34,973 nt of DNA from Candidatus Soleaferrea massiliensis AP7 (GTDB taxonomy: Bacteria > Bacillota > Clostridia > Oscillospirales > Ruminococcaceae), in assembly GCF_000820765.1 (NCBI RefSeq), contig NZ_CCYH01000042.1, forward strand, positions 1-34,973, read 5' to 3'. The notes under the pieces are model-generated. The model was not told where the DNA came from. It saw nothing but the letters and a program-made list of their open reading frames with translations, and made no database searches. The translations under genes were made by a program, and so were the position numbers. This document shows positions 15,717 to 25,172 of this stretch, in pieces; the stretch's first letter is position 1, and the number at the start of each line of letters is the position of its first letter.

Positions 15717-17468
15717 GTGCGTAAAAATGTAGTATACTCGATCAACGGACCGGTTGTAACAGTGAAGGATACCAAGGATTTCTCCATGCTGGAGATGGTT
15801 TATGTCGGTGAGAAGCGGCTGATCGGAGAGGTCATCGGCATCAGCGACAGTTTTACAACCATCCAGGTTTATGAGGTTACCACGGGCCTTAGACCCGGAG
15901 AGCCGGTGGAATCGACCGGAAACCCGCTGTGCGCGACGCTCGGCCCGGGCATCCTCTCCAATATATTCGACGGAATCGAGCGTCCGCTCAAAGGCATTGA
16001 AGAAGCCTGCGGCGCGTTCATCGACGAGGGCTGCAATATAAACAGCATCGATGAAGAGAAGAAATGGGATGTCACCGTCACGGTGAAGGAAGGCAACCTC
16101 CTCAAATCCGGCGACATCTACGCGACCTGCCCGGAAACCGCGCTGATTGAACACCGGTGCATGATCCTGCCGGGCCTGGAAGGCGAGGTCGTGTACGCGG
16201 CCGCGGACGGCCAGTACACCGTCAACGACACCATCATCAAGCTGAAGGACCAGAAAGGCGAAATCCACGAGATCGGGCTGTATCAGAAATGGCCGATCCG
16301 TGTGGCGCGCCCGACCGCCGGACGCAGAAGCATCCAGCGGCCGCTGATCACCGGCCAGCGTGTCATCGATGCGCTGTTCCCGATCGCCAAGGGCGGCACG
16401 GCCGCGATCCCGGGCGGATTCGGAACCGGAAAGACCATGACCCAGCATCAGCTGGCGAAATGGTGCGACGCGGATATCATCGTTTACATCGGCTGCGGTG
16501 AGCGCGGCAACGAGATGACACAGGTGCTCGAGGAGTTCTCGGAACTCATCGACCCGAAGTCCGGCAAAGCGCTGACCGACCGCACCGTGCTGATTGCAAA
16601 TACCTCCAACATGCCTGTTTCAGCGCGTGAAGCGTCCATCTATACCGGCATCACCCTGGCGGAATATTACCGCGACATGGGCTACCACGTCGCCATCATG
16701 GCCGACTCGACCTCCCGATGGGCCGAGGCGCTGCGCGAAATCTCCGGCCGGCTCGAAGAGATGCCGGCGGAGGAGGGCTTCCCGGCCTACCTGCCGTCCA
16801 GACTTTCCGAGTTCTACGAGCGCGCGGGCTATGTCGACAACCTGAACGGCACCGAAGGCTCGGTCACGATCATCGGCGCGGTTTCCCCGCAGGGCTCGGA
16901 CTTCTCGGAGCCGGTCACGCAGAACACCAAGCGCTTCGTGCGCTGCTTCTGGGCGCTCGACAAGGCGCTGGCCTACGCGCGGCATTATCCGGCCATCAAC
17001 TGGATCACCAGCTACAGCGAGTACATCGACGACCTGAACGCCTGGTACAGTGAGAACGCCGGCGAAAACTTCATGGAATGCCGCCAGCAGATCAGCTCCC
17101 TGTTACAGGAAGAAAATAAGCTCATGGAGATTGTCAAGCTGATCGGTTCGGACGTCCTGCCGGACGACCAGAAGCTGGTCATCGAGATCGCCCGCGTCAT
17201 CCGCGTCGGATTTCTGCAGCAGAATGCGTTCCATGCCGATGACACCTATGTGCCGCTGCCGAAGCAGCTCAAGATGATGGAGATCATCATCTTCCTGTAT
17301 CAGAAGGCGAAGCTGGCGACCAATATGGGCGTGCCGATCTCCCGCATCATGGAAACCGGCCTGTTTGACAAGCTCAACCGTATGAAATATGAAATCCCGA
17401 ACGACAAGCTGGAGCTGTTCGAGGATTATAAGAAGGAAATCACATCCAAACTGGCAGAGATCAGCTGA
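15717..17468 (+). CDS. ntpA: V-type ATP synthase catalytic subunit A
   Basis: The 583-residue protein is the catalytic nucleotide-binding subunit of the head. The Walker A loop is GGFGTGKT at 233-240; also visible are the bulge domain (about 110-190), [15 protein letters not shown] with the catalytic Glu, the Walker B-like [18 protein letters not shown] and [20 protein letters not shown] at 15717 is chosen as start because GAGGTG lies 6 bases upstream and [13 protein letters not shown] is the normal family beginning; an upstream ATG has no site. The length equals that of typical NtpA. Subunit B follows after 85 bases. Confidence 0.97.
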   Translation: MRKNVVYSINGPVVTVKDTKDFSMLEMVYVGEKRLIGEVIGISDSFTTIQVYEVTTGLRPGEPVESTGNPLCATLGPGILSNIFDGIERPLKGIEEACGAFIDEGCNINSIDEEKKWDVTVTVKEGNLLKSGDIYATCPETALIEHRCMILPGLEGEVVYAAADGQYTVNDTIIKLKDQKGEIHEIGLYQKWPIRVARPTAGRRSIQRPLITGQRVIDALFPIAKGGTAAIPGGFGTGKTMTQHQLAKWCDADIIVYIGCGERGNEMTQVLEEFSELIDPKSGKALTDRTVLIANTSNMPVSAREASIYTGITLAEYYRDMGYHVAIMADSTSRWAEALREISGRLEEMPAEEGFPAYLPSRLSEFYERAGYVDNLNGTEGSVTIIGAVSPQGSDFSEPVTQNTKRFVRCFWALDKALAYARHYPAINWITSYSEYIDDLNAWYSENAGENFMECRQQISSLLQEENKLMEIVKLIGSDVLPDDQKLVIEIARVIRVGFLQQNAFHADDTYVPLPKQLKMMEIIIFLYQKAKLATNMGVPISRIMETGLFDKLNRMKYEIPNDKLELFEDYKKEITSKLAEIS

Positions 17469-17553
17469 CTGCCACATCCTGATCATCCGGACCGCGAAGC
17501 GGCCCGGCGGTGAAAAGCAGCATTTTCAGATTCAAATGGAGGTGGAAAGGCAT

Positions 17554-18963
17554 ATGAGCCTTAAATTTGTCGGCTTAAAAGAAATCAACGGTCCGCTGGT
17601 TGTACTGGACAATCTGCCGGACAACATCAGCTTTGATGAGATGGTCGAGCTTTCCCTCGAGGACGGCACCACCCGTTCGGGCCGTATCGTCCAGATCGAA
17701 GGAAACCGGGCCATTATCCAGGTCTTTGAAGGAACCAGGGGAATTTCCCTGACGAATACAACCACAAGACTCCTCGGCCATCCGATGGAGCTGCCGCTTT
17801 CGAAGGAGCTGCTCGGCCGCATCTTCAGCGGCGCGGGCAATCCGATCGACGGACTCGGCGACGTCTACGCGGAGAAGTATGAGGATATCAACGGCAAGCC
17901 GATCAACCCGGTTTCCCGTGTCTATCCGCGAAACTACATCAAAACCGGCATTTCGTCCATCGACGCGCTGATGACCCTGATCCGCGGCCAGAAGCTGCCG
18001 ATTTTCTCGGGTTCCGGCATGCAGCACAACAAGCTGGCGGTCCAGATCGTCCGCCAGTCCCAGATTGCCGAGCAGAAGGGCCAGAAGTTCGGCGTCGTGT
18101 TTGCGGCGATGGGCGTCACAAACGACGTTGCGGACTACTTCCGCCGTTCGTTTGAGCAGTCCGGCGTTCTGCAGAAGGTCGTCATGTTCTTAAACCTTTC
18201 GAACGACCCGGTTATCGAACGCATCCTGACGCCGCGCTGCGCATTGACGGCGGCGGAATATCTGGCGTTCGAGCACGATATGCACATCCTGGTCATCCTG
18301 ACCGATATGACCTCCTATGCCGAGGCGCTGCGTGAGTTCAGCTCCTCGAAGGGAGAGATTCCGGGACGTAAGGGCTATCCGGGCTACTTATATTCCGACC
18401 TCGCCAGCCTGTATGAACGCGCCGGCATGATCAAGGGCCATGGCGGATCGGTGACGCAGATCCCGATATTGACGATGCCAAACGACGACATCACGCACCC
18501 GATCCCCGACCTGACCGGCTACATCACCGAGGGCCAGATCGTTCTGGACCGGGACCTGGATCAGAAGGGCATCTATCCGCCGATCGCGGTGCTGCCGTCG
18601 CTGTCCCGATTGATGAAGGACGGCATCGGCGAAGGCTACACAAGGAAGGATCATTCCCCGGTCGCGAACCAGCTGTTCGCATCCTATGCGAAGGTGCAGG
18701 ACGCAAGGGCGCTGGCGTCGGTCATCGGCGAAGAGGAGCTGTCCGCGCAGGATAAGCTCTATCTGAAATTCGGACGCGAGTTCGAGGACCGGTTCATCAA
18801 CCAGGGCTTCGATGAGAACCGCACGATTGAAGAGACGCTGGACCTTGGCTGGGAGCTGCTGTCCATCCTGCCGAAGGAGGAGCTTGACCGTCTGGACGCG
18901 GCGCTGCTGGAGCATTTCTATAAGAAGCACGAAGAAAAGAAGCGGTTCAGGGGTGAGGAATAA
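17554..18963 (+). CDS. ntpB: V-type ATP synthase subunit B (regulatory head subunit)
   Basis: The 469-residue protein is the non-catalytic partner of subunit A in the A3B3 head. It lacks a functional Walker A loop (the position reads [14 protein letters not shown]), as expected for subunit B, and has [38 protein letters not shown] and [23 protein letters not shown] at 17554 has GGAGG and GGAAAGG upstream; a longer frame reading back into the subunit A coding region was rejected. Its TAA overlaps the ATG of subunit D by one base (TAATG), indicating coupled translation. Confidence 0.97.
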   Translation: MSLKFVGLKEINGPLVVLDNLPDNISFDEMVELSLEDGTTRSGRIVQIEGNRAIIQVFEGTRGISLTNTTTRLLGHPMELPLSKELLGRIFSGAGNPIDGLGDVYAEKYEDINGKPINPVSRVYPRNYIKTGISSIDALMTLIRGQKLPIFSGSGMQHNKLAVQIVRQSQIAEQKGQKFGVVFAAMGVTNDVADYFRRSFEQSGVLQKVVMFLNLSNDPVIERILTPRCALTAAEYLAFEHDMHILVILTDMTSYAEALREFSSSKGEIPGRKGYPGYLYSDLASLYERAGMIKGHGGSVTQIPILTMPNDDITHPIPDLTGYITEGQIVLDRDLDQKGIYPPIAVLPSLSRLMKDGIGEGYTRKDHSPVANQLFASYAKVQDARALASVIGEEELSAQDKLYLKFGREFEDRFINQGFDENRTIEETLDLGWELLSILPKEELDRLDAALLEHFYKKHEEKKRFRGEE

Positions 18964-19574
18964 TGGCCACCAACGTATTTCCGACCAAAGGCAACCTGAT
19001 CAACACCAAGAAGTCGCTGGGCCTTGCCCAGCTGGGCTTCGACCTGCTGGACAGGAAGCGCAACATCCTGATCCGCGAGATGATGCAGCTGATCGACAAC
19101 GCCAACAAGCTGCGCGACGAGGTGGATGAGACCTACCGCCGCGCGTATCTTGCGCTGCAGCGCGCGAATGTGTCGCTGGGCATCATTAAAGACATCGCCC
19201 AAACCGTCAGCATCGAAGACGGCGTGCACATCTCTTACCGCAGCATTATGGGCGTTGAGATTCCGACGGTGACGATGGATGAAACCAAACCGGAGCCGAA
19301 CTACGGCTTCACCAGCACCAATTCGGAGTTTGACGACGCATACATCTGTTTTTACCAGGTCAAAAAGCTGACCGTTCTGCTTGCGGAGATTGAGAACAGC
19401 GTATATCGTTTGGCAAATGCCGTTCAGAAGACGCAGCGGCGCGCGAACGCGCTGAAGAACATCGTGATCCCGGATTTCCAGGACACCACGAAGTTCATCA
19501 CCGAAGCGCTGGAGGAGAAGGACCGCGAGGAATTCTCCCGGCTGAAGGTCATTAAAAATGTCAAAAAGAAATAA
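18963..19574 (+). CDS. ntpD: V-type ATP synthase subunit D (central rotor stalk)
   Basis: The 203-residue protein is the long two-helix coiled coil that rotates inside the A3B3 head. Family features include the start TNVFPTKGNLINTKKSLGLAQLGFDLLDRKRNILIRE and, near the end, TQRRANALKNIVIPDF followed by EEFSRLKVIKNVK. Translation is coupled to subunit B through TAATG, with GGGGTGAGG upstream. It is the last gene of the operon: the terminal inverted repeat begins within its stop codon. Confidence 0.96.
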   Translation: MATNVFPTKGNLINTKKSLGLAQLGFDLLDRKRNILIREMMQLIDNANKLRDEVDETYRRAYLALQRANVSLGIIKDIAQTVSIEDGVHISYRSIMGVEIPTVTMDETKPEPNYGFTSTNSEFDDAYICFYQVKKLTVLLAEIENSVYRLANAVQKTQRRANALKNIVIPDFQDTTKFITEALEEKDREEFSRLKVIKNVKKK

Positions 19575-19624
19575 ACATAGAAGAAAACAGCCGGTTGATC
19601 AGCCGGCTGTTTTCTTCTATGTTT
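19573..19624. terminator. Bidirectional terminator between ntpD and the RHH islet
   Basis: A perfect 22-bp inverted repeat (arms AAACATAGAAGAAAACAGCC plus GG, and complement) surrounds an 8-base loop, with T-rich arms on both strands. It ends the ATPase operon on the plus strand and can end the convergent RHH genes on the minus strand. Confidence 0.9.
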
Positions 19625-19634
19625 ACTTAAAAAT

Positions 19635-19826
19635 TTACGTATTATATTCGGTTTCATCCAAATGTTTTAGTGCGTACTCAATACACTGATTTACTATTTT
19701 GTTAAAAGATACTCCAGTTTTTTCATTTAACAACATGAGCTGATCAAAAGTTTCAGGTTTTAAACGGATCGTACGATTTATAGAAACCATTTTTTTAGTT
19801 TCCTTATTAATTTTAAAAGAGTCCAT
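19635..19826 (-). CDS. Small ribbon-helix-helix protein (CopG/Arc-like)
   Basis: This 63-residue protein reads VSINRTIRLKPETFDQLMLLNEKTGVSFNKIVNQCIEYAL: a DNA-contacting beta strand (INRTIRL), helix A, a short Gly turn and helix B, the ribbon-helix-helix pattern of dimeric DNA-binding repressors of plasmids, toxin-antitoxin loci and mobile elements. The ATG has AAAGGTGAT upstream. It lies 18 bases after a second RHH gene on the same strand. Base composition is far more AT-rich than the ATPase genes, pointing to horizontal origin. No toxin or integrase is adjacent. Confidence 0.8.
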   Translation of the reverse strand: MDSFKINKETKKMVSINRTIRLKPETFDQLMLLNEKTGVSFNKIVNQCIEYALKHLDETEYNT

Positions 19827-19844
19827 AATATCACCTTTATAGAG

Positions 19845-20030
19845 TTACTTGTCTACCTCATTGACTTTAATTACTCCATATTGTTTTTCAAAGTCTTCCA
19901 CACTTTTTCGAACAAGGTATAGTAACTGTCCGTTTGCGGAACGGCCTGAGTAAGCAGCGACATATCGTAGTTTATATAATAATTCTGGTTCTATTCTAAG
20001 TGAAAGATGCTTCACATTATTCTTTTTCAA
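19845..20030 (-). CDS. Small Arc-like ribbon-helix-helix protein
   Basis: The protein has 61 residues from a TTG start chosen because AGGTG lies 6 bases upstream; a GTG nine bases earlier overlaps that site. VKHLSLRIEPELLYKLRYVAAYSGRSANGQLLYLVRKSVEDFEK has the RHH strand LSLRI, helix A, the GRSANGQL turn and helix B typical of Arc-family proteins. It is first in a two-gene minus-strand unit and is divergent from the SLOG gene, so it may repress both through the shared 100-base region. Strongly AT-rich. Confidence 0.8.
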   Translation of the reverse strand: MKKNNVKHLSLRIEPELLYKLRYVAAYSGRSANGQLLYLVRKSVEDFEKQYGVIKVNEVDK

Positions 20031-20052
20031 TATAATCACCTAATTTAAATCT

Positions 20053-20089
20053 ATTATAGGTTCATTTTAACTCCAATTTATGTTATAAT
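20053..20089. promoter_or_regulatory. Divergent promoters of the RHH pair and the SLOG gene
   Basis: Plus strand: TTCATT (20061-20066), 17 bases, then a perfect TATAAT (20084-20089) about 47 bases before the SLOG start. Minus strand: a perfect TATAAT (complement of 20053-20058) about 22 bases before the RHH start, with a weak -35. The two overlap back to back, so a protein bound here would affect both directions. Confidence 0.6.
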
Positions 20090-20135
20090 ACATTTATGAA
20101 ACCAAAATGAGTCCATAAAATTTCGAGGTGAGTAT

Positions 20136-20483
20136 ATGAAAACAGCGATTATTGGTTCCAGAACCATTTCAACTATCAATATTGCAGATTATATTCCTTG
20201 TGGAACTACAGAAATTATTACAGGCGGTGCAAAAGGTGTTGATCGTTTAGCTGAAAACTTTGCAAAAAATAATCATTATACTTTGACTGTTATTTTGCCC
20301 GATTACAGACGTTATGGCAAAGCCGCACCGCTAAAAAGGAATGAGTTGATTGTGCAGAACTGCGATCTTTTGATTGCAGTGTGGGACGGTAAGTCTAAGG
20401 GAACAGCTTATACCATACAATATGCACAGAAAATAGGCAAAGAAGTTATTGTCTGTATTCCAAATGAGTTGTTATACAGATAG
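20136..20483 (+). CDS. SLOG-domain protein (DUF2493 type)
   Basis: The 115-residue protein is a single Rossmann-like SLOG domain: KTAIIGSRTI at the N-terminus, GGAKGVDRLAENFA (nucleotide-binding loop), PDYRRYGKAAPLKRNELIVQNCDLLIAVWDGKSKGT and a final strand KEVIVCIP. This matches the DUF2493 group, related to DprA and LOG/YpsA. SLOG domains bind nucleotides or their derivatives and are frequent in mobile elements and conflict systems. GAGGTGAG precedes the ATG. It is AT-rich like the divergent RHH pair and lies about 35 bases before the 690-bp inverted-repeat element. No effector domain is fused or adjacent, so its function is open. Confidence 0.8.
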   Translation: MKTAIIGSRTISTINIADYIPCGTTEIITGGAKGVDRLAENFAKNNHYTLTVILPDYRRYGKAAPLKRNELIVQNCDLLIAVWDGKSKGTAYTIQYAQKIGKEVIVCIPNELLYR

Positions 20484-20517
20484 TAAGCACTATAAAATAG
20501 TTCCTTGAACTTATTTA

Positions 20518-21207
20518 CCAAGTATCACTTGGCAAAGTGGATGTTCTTCTTTGCGTGGCCAAAGAAGAACCAAGAAAGGCCACCAAAGGGGGCATGCCGC
20601 TTCGGTACAGTGAGTATGGACGTCATTCCCCCTTTGGATTCCCCCTCTGCCCGGCCGTCTCTCAGCGGGGCAAAGAAGCACAGCGTTCGCTGGGTTCGAA
20701 CGTCCGTAACATTGACGGTTAAGTCTGTATATCCGCTCGCCCTGCATTCCGAATCCATCATCAATGTGATTGATTCTATGCTGTGTGATAAAGGTTCCGT
20801 TTTGTGCTTTAAATAAACAGGGTGGTTGCCCGACGTGCCTGTCTAAGAAAGTTGAGTCCCTGTAGAATTATTCGTAAGATGCCTAATCGAAGATTACGTG
20901 ATATATTTGTGACCGATGCAGTCTACAAGAATTGATGTCAGTCCACGAACCAGCGAAGGTATTGGGGTACCATGAGAGAAAACCATAACCGGGAAAGCGT
21001 CCGCTGCTAGCTATGCCCAACCACCCTGCCAAAAGCAATACGCCGCCCGCAGGCGGCCGAAATAGATATCCCAATATCAGAGGGGATTTTCAAGGGGGCC
21101 ATCTGGCCCTAAGCGGCACACTGTATGGCCCCCTTGAACGGCCTTTCTTGGTTACTTCTTTGGCCGCGCAAAGAAGTAACGACCACATTGCCAAGTGGCT
21201 CTTGGCA
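20518..21207. mobile_element. Full-length 690-bp palindromic element, copy X (B-end left, A-end right)
   Basis: Non-coding element with matching inverted ends. Left (B) end: CCAAGT-ATC-ACTTGG, GTTCTTCTTTG/CAAAGAAGAAC (20543-20570) and CCAAAGGGGG/CCCCCTTTGG (20583-20637). Right (A) end, inverted: TTCAAGGGGGCCAT and complement (21089-21138), GTTACTTCTTTG/CAAAGAAGTAAC (21151-21180) and TGCCAAG/CTTGGCA (21189-21207). The two ends align over about 80 bases. The interior matches copy Y (27729-28421, opposite orientation) by eye throughout, for example ATTACGTGATATATT and GACCGATGCA. No transposase is present, so it behaves like a MITE or a large REP-like element. Confidence 0.82.
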
Positions 21208-21281
21208 AACAAAGAAAATCCGCTGTACCACAGCGGAACAGCGGAACAACGACCACACAGCCAAGTGTCACTTGGCAAACA
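21178..21281. repeat. Duplicated A-end hairpin module
   Basis: The block AACGACCACA..GCCAAGTG...CTTGGCAAACA occurs twice, at 21178-21212 and 21248-21281, 70 bases apart. Between them lies a perfect hairpin, TCCGCTGT-ACC-ACAGCGGA (21219-21237). The same arrangement, with a different middle hairpin, occurs beside the copies at 6744 and 27698. Confidence 0.8.
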
Positions 21282-21286
21282 GCGAA

Positions 21287-21327
21287 AAAAGGCTGTACCC
21301 ACATGAGACATGCGGGTACAGCCTTTT
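21287..21327 (-). terminator. Terminator after the methyltransferase gene
   Basis: A 14-bp perfect stem (AAAAGGCTGTACCC and complement) with a 13-base loop is followed on the minus strand by TTTTTTCGC. It ends the alr-methyltransferase transcript. Confidence 0.88.
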
Positions 21328-21385
21328 AGGTGGCTTTTATCGTGTACATAAAGGCAGCGCCGCGTATGACAACCAATGCGACGCG

Positions 21386-22000
21386 CTATTTTTCACAGTA
21401 ATCCAAACGGATCAGCGCCTTACAATTCGGCAGCGGATATACCTCCCGCAGAGTATTTGTAAATCCAGCCTGCAGAAGCTGCTTTGTCAGATCCATCTCT
21501 TCTATGTCCGTATGGACAGACGCAATGCCGGAAAAAGACCTTTGATAGGGAGAATCCGAGACGAAGCTTTCATCCGGATTTTTCTGGATGACGCAGGAAA
21601 CACGGCAGGGACCGGACTTCTGCATCTGCCGAACGAATCGGTCAATGCCGATATACTCGATGAACAGGTTGGCAATGATCAGGTCCGCTTTGGGCAGAGA
21701 GATGGACAGGTCGGTCAAATCCAGCTCCAGCAGGGCCAGCCGCGCTCCCAGATGACCGTACCGCTTCCGGCAGACATCGAGATAATCCTGATTGATATCG
21801 ACGCCATACACCATATCATGCCTTTCAGGATCGATCAGGTCCAGCCCATTGCCGCCGGCGACGCCCAGAATCATCACACGGCGTGCATCGCCATCCAGCT
21901 GCCGCTGCATGATGCCATGCAGGGTCTGTAATTGAAAAACATCGTCAAGCTGCATATGCGCTTCATAGTCCTGCAAAGGGACTTCTTCCCAGGGATTCAT
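21386..22000 (-). CDS. Class I SAM-dependent methyltransferase
   Basis: The 204-residue protein has the Rossmann methyltransferase core: motif I VMILGVAGGNGLDLI (about residues 42-56), the acidic loop VYGVDINQDYL, motif II LLELDLTDL and the motif IV-like KADLIIANLFIEYIG. The substrate is unknown; the small C-terminal part ends TLREVYPLPNCKALIRLDY. The ATG has GGAAGGGAT upstream. It follows alr by 64 bases on the same strand and is probably co-transcribed, though a small hairpin lies between. It has no visible signal peptide or membrane segment, so it should be cytoplasmic. Confidence 0.82.
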   Translation of the reverse strand: MNPWEEVPLQDYEAHMQLDDVFQLQTLHGIMQRQLDGDARRVMILGVAGGNGLDLIDPERHDMVYGVDINQDYLDVCRKRYGHLGARLALLELDLTDLSISLPKADLIIANLFIEYIGIDRFVRQMQKSGPCRVSCVIQKNPDESFVSDSPYQRSFSGIASVHTDIEEMDLTKQLLQAGFTNTLREVYPLPNCKALIRLDYCEK

Positions 22001-22032
22001 CTGAACCCATCCCTTCCGATAATTTCCCAGGA

Positions 22033-22053
22033 AACCCGGCGGTCAGCCGGTTT
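22033..22053 (-). terminator. Weak hairpin between alr and the methyltransferase gene
   Basis: CCGGC-GGTCA-GCCGG flanked by AAA/TTT forms a short stem in the 64-base gap. The T-run is weak on the minus strand (GGGTTTCC), so it may only attenuate read-through. Confidence 0.4.
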
Positions 22054-22064
22054 TTCTGATCATT

Positions 22065-23255
22065 CTAGTCCTGTGCCGGTGTCACAAGGTCAAAATAGTT
22101 GGAGACGCCGACGATTCTGCCGTCCTTCTTATAGACGCGCGGCACGCGCTTGCTGACCGCGCAGACCAGCTCATAGTTGATGGTGCCGCAGATGCCGGCA
22201 AGCTCATCGACCGGGAGGAATGCCCCGTCATCCTCGCCGAATACCGTCACAATGTCGCCGGCCTTTGCGTCGATGCCGGTCACATCCAGCATCAGCTGAT
22301 CCATACAGACCCGGCCGGCAATCCGCACGCGTCTGCCGTGCAGCAGCATCTCGCCGCGGTTGGAAAGCAGTCTGCTGTAACCGTCCGCATAACCGATGGG
22401 AACTGTTGCAACGGTGATATCCCGGTCCGGCGTGAAGGTGCATCCATAGCTGATGGGACAGCCCTTCGGCACCCGCTTCACCAGCGAGATGACCGTTTTC
22501 AGCTGCATCACCGGGTATAGCTGCGTTCTGCTGCGCATTTCATCGCTCGGATAAAGCCCATACAGCGAGATGCCAAGCCGGGCCAGATCCAGATGCATGC
22601 CGGGATAGCTGAGGATACCGGCGCTGTTGCAGCAGTGCCGGATAAGCGGACGGCAGCCCATCTCCTCAAGCATGCTGCAGACCGCCATGAACCGGTCAAA
22701 CTGCAGCCGGGTGTAGGAGACGCCCTTTTCCTCATCCGCGGCGGCAAAATGCGTGAACACGCCGGTCGGATGCAGGCCGGGAAGTGCGATGCAGTCCTTC
22801 AGTTCATCGCGGATCCCCGCGTCGGACGCGACAAAACCGATGCGGGTCATACCGGTATCGATCTTAAAATGAATGTCGACCGTTACACCGGTACGAACGC
22901 ATTCATCCGACAGCGCTTCGGCATATTCCCTGGAAAATACCGCCTGGGTGATACGGTGCTCGGCCAGGGATGCGGCCATTGCCGGCGGCGTGTACCCAAG
23001 AATCAGGATATCCTGATTCGCTCCATACCGGCGGAGATGTACGGCCTCTTCGATGTTAGACACACCCAGCCAGCTGACGCCGGAGTCCGTCAGCTCCCGC
23101 AGGACATATTCATCGCCGTGGCCGTAGGCATCCGCCTTGATGATGGCCATCAGCTGACAGCCGCCGCTGAGCTTTTCAGTAAAGACCGCAATATTCCGAC
23201 GCAGCCGGTCCAGGTCGATTTCGGCCCAGGTGCGGTGCACAAAGGAACTGTTCAA
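22065..23255 (-). CDS. alr: Alanine racemase
   Basis: This 396-residue fold-type III PLP enzyme interconverts L- and D-alanine, supplying D-Ala for peptidoglycan. The Schiff-base lysine is Lys40 in AIIKADAYGHG; the opposite catalytic base is the Tyr of ISYGCTFTP at about residue 268. Also present are the phosphate-binding segments HCCNSAGIL and GYADGYSR, GRVCMDQLMLDVT and the C-terminal beta domain. TTG is the start, 8 bases after GAGGTG. It is monocistronic or followed by the methyltransferase; no cell-wall neighbours are present. Full length, no anomalies. Confidence 0.96.
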   Translation of the reverse strand: MNSSFVHRTWAEIDLDRLRRNIAVFTEKLSGGCQLMAIIKADAYGHGDEYVLRELTDSGVSWLGVSNIEEAVHLRRYGANQDILILGYTPPAMAASLAEHRITQAVFSREYAEALSDECVRTGVTVDIHFKIDTGMTRIGFVASDAGIRDELKDCIALPGLHPTGVFTHFAAADEEKGVSYTRLQFDRFMAVCSMLEEMGCRPLIRHCCNSAGILSYPGMHLDLARLGISLYGLYPSDEMRSRTQLYPVMQLKTVISLVKRVPKGCPISYGCTFTPDRDITVATVPIGYADGYSRLLSNRGEMLLHGRRVRIAGRVCMDQLMLDVTGIDAKAGDIVTVFGEDDGAFLPVDELAGICGTINYELVCAVSKRVPRVYKKDGRIVGVSNYFDLVTPAQD

Positions 23256-23472
23256 TGTAAATACACCTCTTCATTTATCAGTCCGCATGGCAATGCGGGG
23301 ATTTGTGCCGACGAAATAGGGAGAATGAAGCTTTTGGTCATGAAGGCTGTGCTTTTCATGTGGAGAAGCACAGCGAACCGGGAGAAAGGTCTACTTTAAG
23401 GATATGCGGATGGTATGAGAATCATGGTCCTCCATCGGACAATGTGCAGGGGGAGATAAAAATCGTTAAAAG
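23256..23472. other. Intergenic region upstream of alr
   Basis: It should contain the minus-strand alr promoter, but no hexamer pair with good spacing stood out. A hairpin with arms TGTGCTT/AAGCACA lies at about 23349-23374. No ORF is credible. Confidence 0.4.
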
Positions 23473-23499
23473 TGTGCCTCCAAAATAGTTGGAGGCACA
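23473..23499 (-). terminator. Terminator after the FAD oxidoreductase
   Basis: A perfect 11-bp stem (TGTGCCTCCAA and complement, 5-base loop) is followed on the minus strand by CTTTTAACGATTTTT, downstream of the oxidoreductase. Confidence 0.75.
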
Positions 23500-23592
23500 T
23501 GGATGTTTATGATGAGATTGCAGAAAATTTATGTTGGACCATATAGAATACAATACAAAAAGAAGCATGATGATACCAGCTGGCCGGCGGGT

Positions 23593-25152
23593 TTATTTCT
23601 CCTCGTGATAGGTTTCCTCGGTGTTGACATTCCAGACCTTCCGCTTGTCGGTCGAGCCGCTTTTGATGGCGCGGACCGTTTCGAAGGCGGTCAGCATGGA
23701 ATGATCCATGTTGTTGTAGCGGTGCTGTCCGTTCCGGCCCACACAGAACAGGTTTTCATATCCGTCCAGGAAGCTCTGCACCTTGTCAAATTCTTCGTAG
23801 GTGCCGAAATAGGCGGGATAGGCTTTCTTGACCCGCAGGCGGGTGCTGTCCACAACATCCGCGGGTTCGATGATGTCGATCTTGGCAAGCTCGTCGATTG
23901 CGAACCGGATAAAATCCTCATCCGATGCGTTCCACATCTCGTCGCCTTCATTGCAGAAATATTCGAGTCCGACCCAGACCTTATCCTTGAAATCTTCCAC
24001 CATGTACGGGGACCAGTTGTTGAAAATCTGCAGGCGGCCAAGACGCACATCCCGTTCCTGAATGTAAATCCAGCAGTCCGGAACAATGCCGGCGACGGTT
24101 TTCATCTCTGTTTCATTTTTGATTTTCAGCTTGTTCAGCAGCAGGCCGACCGTGATGAAATCGCGGTACGGCAGATTTTCGGCGACATACTGCACCCGTT
24201 CGGGCACGCCGTCCATGCCGGATATCAAATCCTTTACCGGCATCGAGGAGATCAGATAATCGCATGACAGCTCATGCGGCTGTCCGTTCGCATCGGTATA
24301 GGAGACGCCGGTCACGCGGTTTCCGGCTGTATCGATGTGGTCCACGCGGCACTGCATGCGAACCTCGCCGCCGCGCTCCTCGATTTTTTTGGCAAGCAGC
24401 TCCCAGAGCTGGCCGGGTCCCTTTTTCGGATAGATATATTGTTCGATCAAAGAGGTTTCGACATCCTTCTGATCGATGCTCTTTCGTTTGAACGGTTTTG
24501 TCAGCGCCGCGCCGAGCGCACCCCAGAGGGAAAGCCCCTTAACGCGCTGCGCGCCCCAGTCCGGCGCGATTTTGGAGGGATGAACACCCCAGAGCTTGGT
24601 GGTGTAGTCCTCGAAGAACATTTCGTACAGCGGTTTGCCGAAGCGGTTGATGTAGAAGTCCTCCAGGGAATGGACCTTTCTCTTTTTGACGGTGCAGGCA
24701 AGCACGCCGAAGCCGGCTTTCATGGTGCGGCCAAGCCCCATATTCGCAAAGGTGCGGTATTTTAATGAAATCGGATAGTCAAAGAATTTGCGCAGGTAGA
24801 AGATGCGGGATACGCGGGTACGGATCAGCATGACGTTTTCGTCCTGTTCCGGGTCCGGGCCGCCCTCGATCAACGGCTTTTCGCGGCCGAGCAACTTGTC
24901 GTCCCGCGCTTCGGCTCCCTGGATCGGCATCAGCTCGGCCCAGAACTTCATGACCTCGTCGTTCTTCGAGAAGAACCGGTGCCCGCCGATATCCATGCGG
25001 TTGCCGTTGTGAACAGCCGTGCGGGAGATGCCGCCGATGAATTCGCTTTCCTCCAGAATGATCGGATGTACATCCGTTTCGGTCAGCAGCCGGTAAGCCG
25101 CAGTCAGGCCCGCGGGTCCCGCGCCGATGATGACCGCCGTTTTATTTGACAT
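23593..25152 (-). CDS. FAD-dependent oxidoreductase (amine-oxidase / UDP-galactopyranose-mutase-like)
   Basis: The 519-residue flavoprotein starts with the dinucleotide loop [18 protein letters not shown] (6-23), then the acidic LEES, the FAD motif [22 protein letters not shown] and a C-terminal FAD contact, [19 protein letters not shown], that resembles those of UDP-galactopyranose mutases and protoporphyrinogen-oxidase-like proteins. The second loop, LWGVHPSKI, is also seen in this group. The actual reaction is unknown; sugar-nucleotide or lipid-linked glycan chemistry is the likely area. It directly follows the GtrA-like gene (20 bases), a recurrent pairing. Full length; no membrane segment. 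The ATG has a weakly placed GGAGG. Confidence 0.82.
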   Translation of the reverse strand: MSNKTAVIIGAGPAGLTAAYRLLTETDVHPIILEESEFIGGISRTAVHNGNRMDIGGHRFFSKNDEVMKFWAELMPIQGAEARDDKLLGREKPLIEGGPDPEQDENVMLIRTRVSRIFYLRKFFDYPISLKYRTFANMGLGRTMKAGFGVLACTVKKRKVHSLEDFYINRFGKPLYEMFFEDYTTKLWGVHPSKIAPDWGAQRVKGLSLWGALGAALTKPFKRKSIDQKDVETSLIEQYIYPKKGPGQLWELLAKKIEERGGEVRMQCRVDHIDTAGNRVTGVSYTDANGQPHELSCDYLISSMPVKDLISGMDGVPERVQYVAENLPYRDFITVGLLLNKLKIKNETEMKTVAGIVPDCWIYIQERDVRLGRLQIFNNWSPYMVEDFKDKVWVGLEYFCNEGDEMWNASDEDFIRFAIDELAKIDIIEPADVVDSTRLRVKKAYPAYFGTYEEFDKVQSFLDGYENLFCVGRNGQHRYNNMDHSMLTAFETVRAIKSGSTDKRKVWNVNTEETYHEEK

Positions 25153-25172
25153 GGCAGTTGCCTCCTTGATGA

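Noticed and set aside
20680..20710. GGTTCGAA resembling a tRNA T-loop inside element X
   Set aside because: No acceptor, D or anticodon stem can be formed around it, and copy Y has GGTTCGCC at the same place.
20505..21310. Several ORFs of 60-100 codons on both strands (for example frames reading AAKEVTKKGR or AKKNQERPPKG)
   Set aside because: They are translations of the palindromic repeats, recur in all copies on both strands, lack ribosome sites and break in frame between copies. They are typical spurious ORFs.
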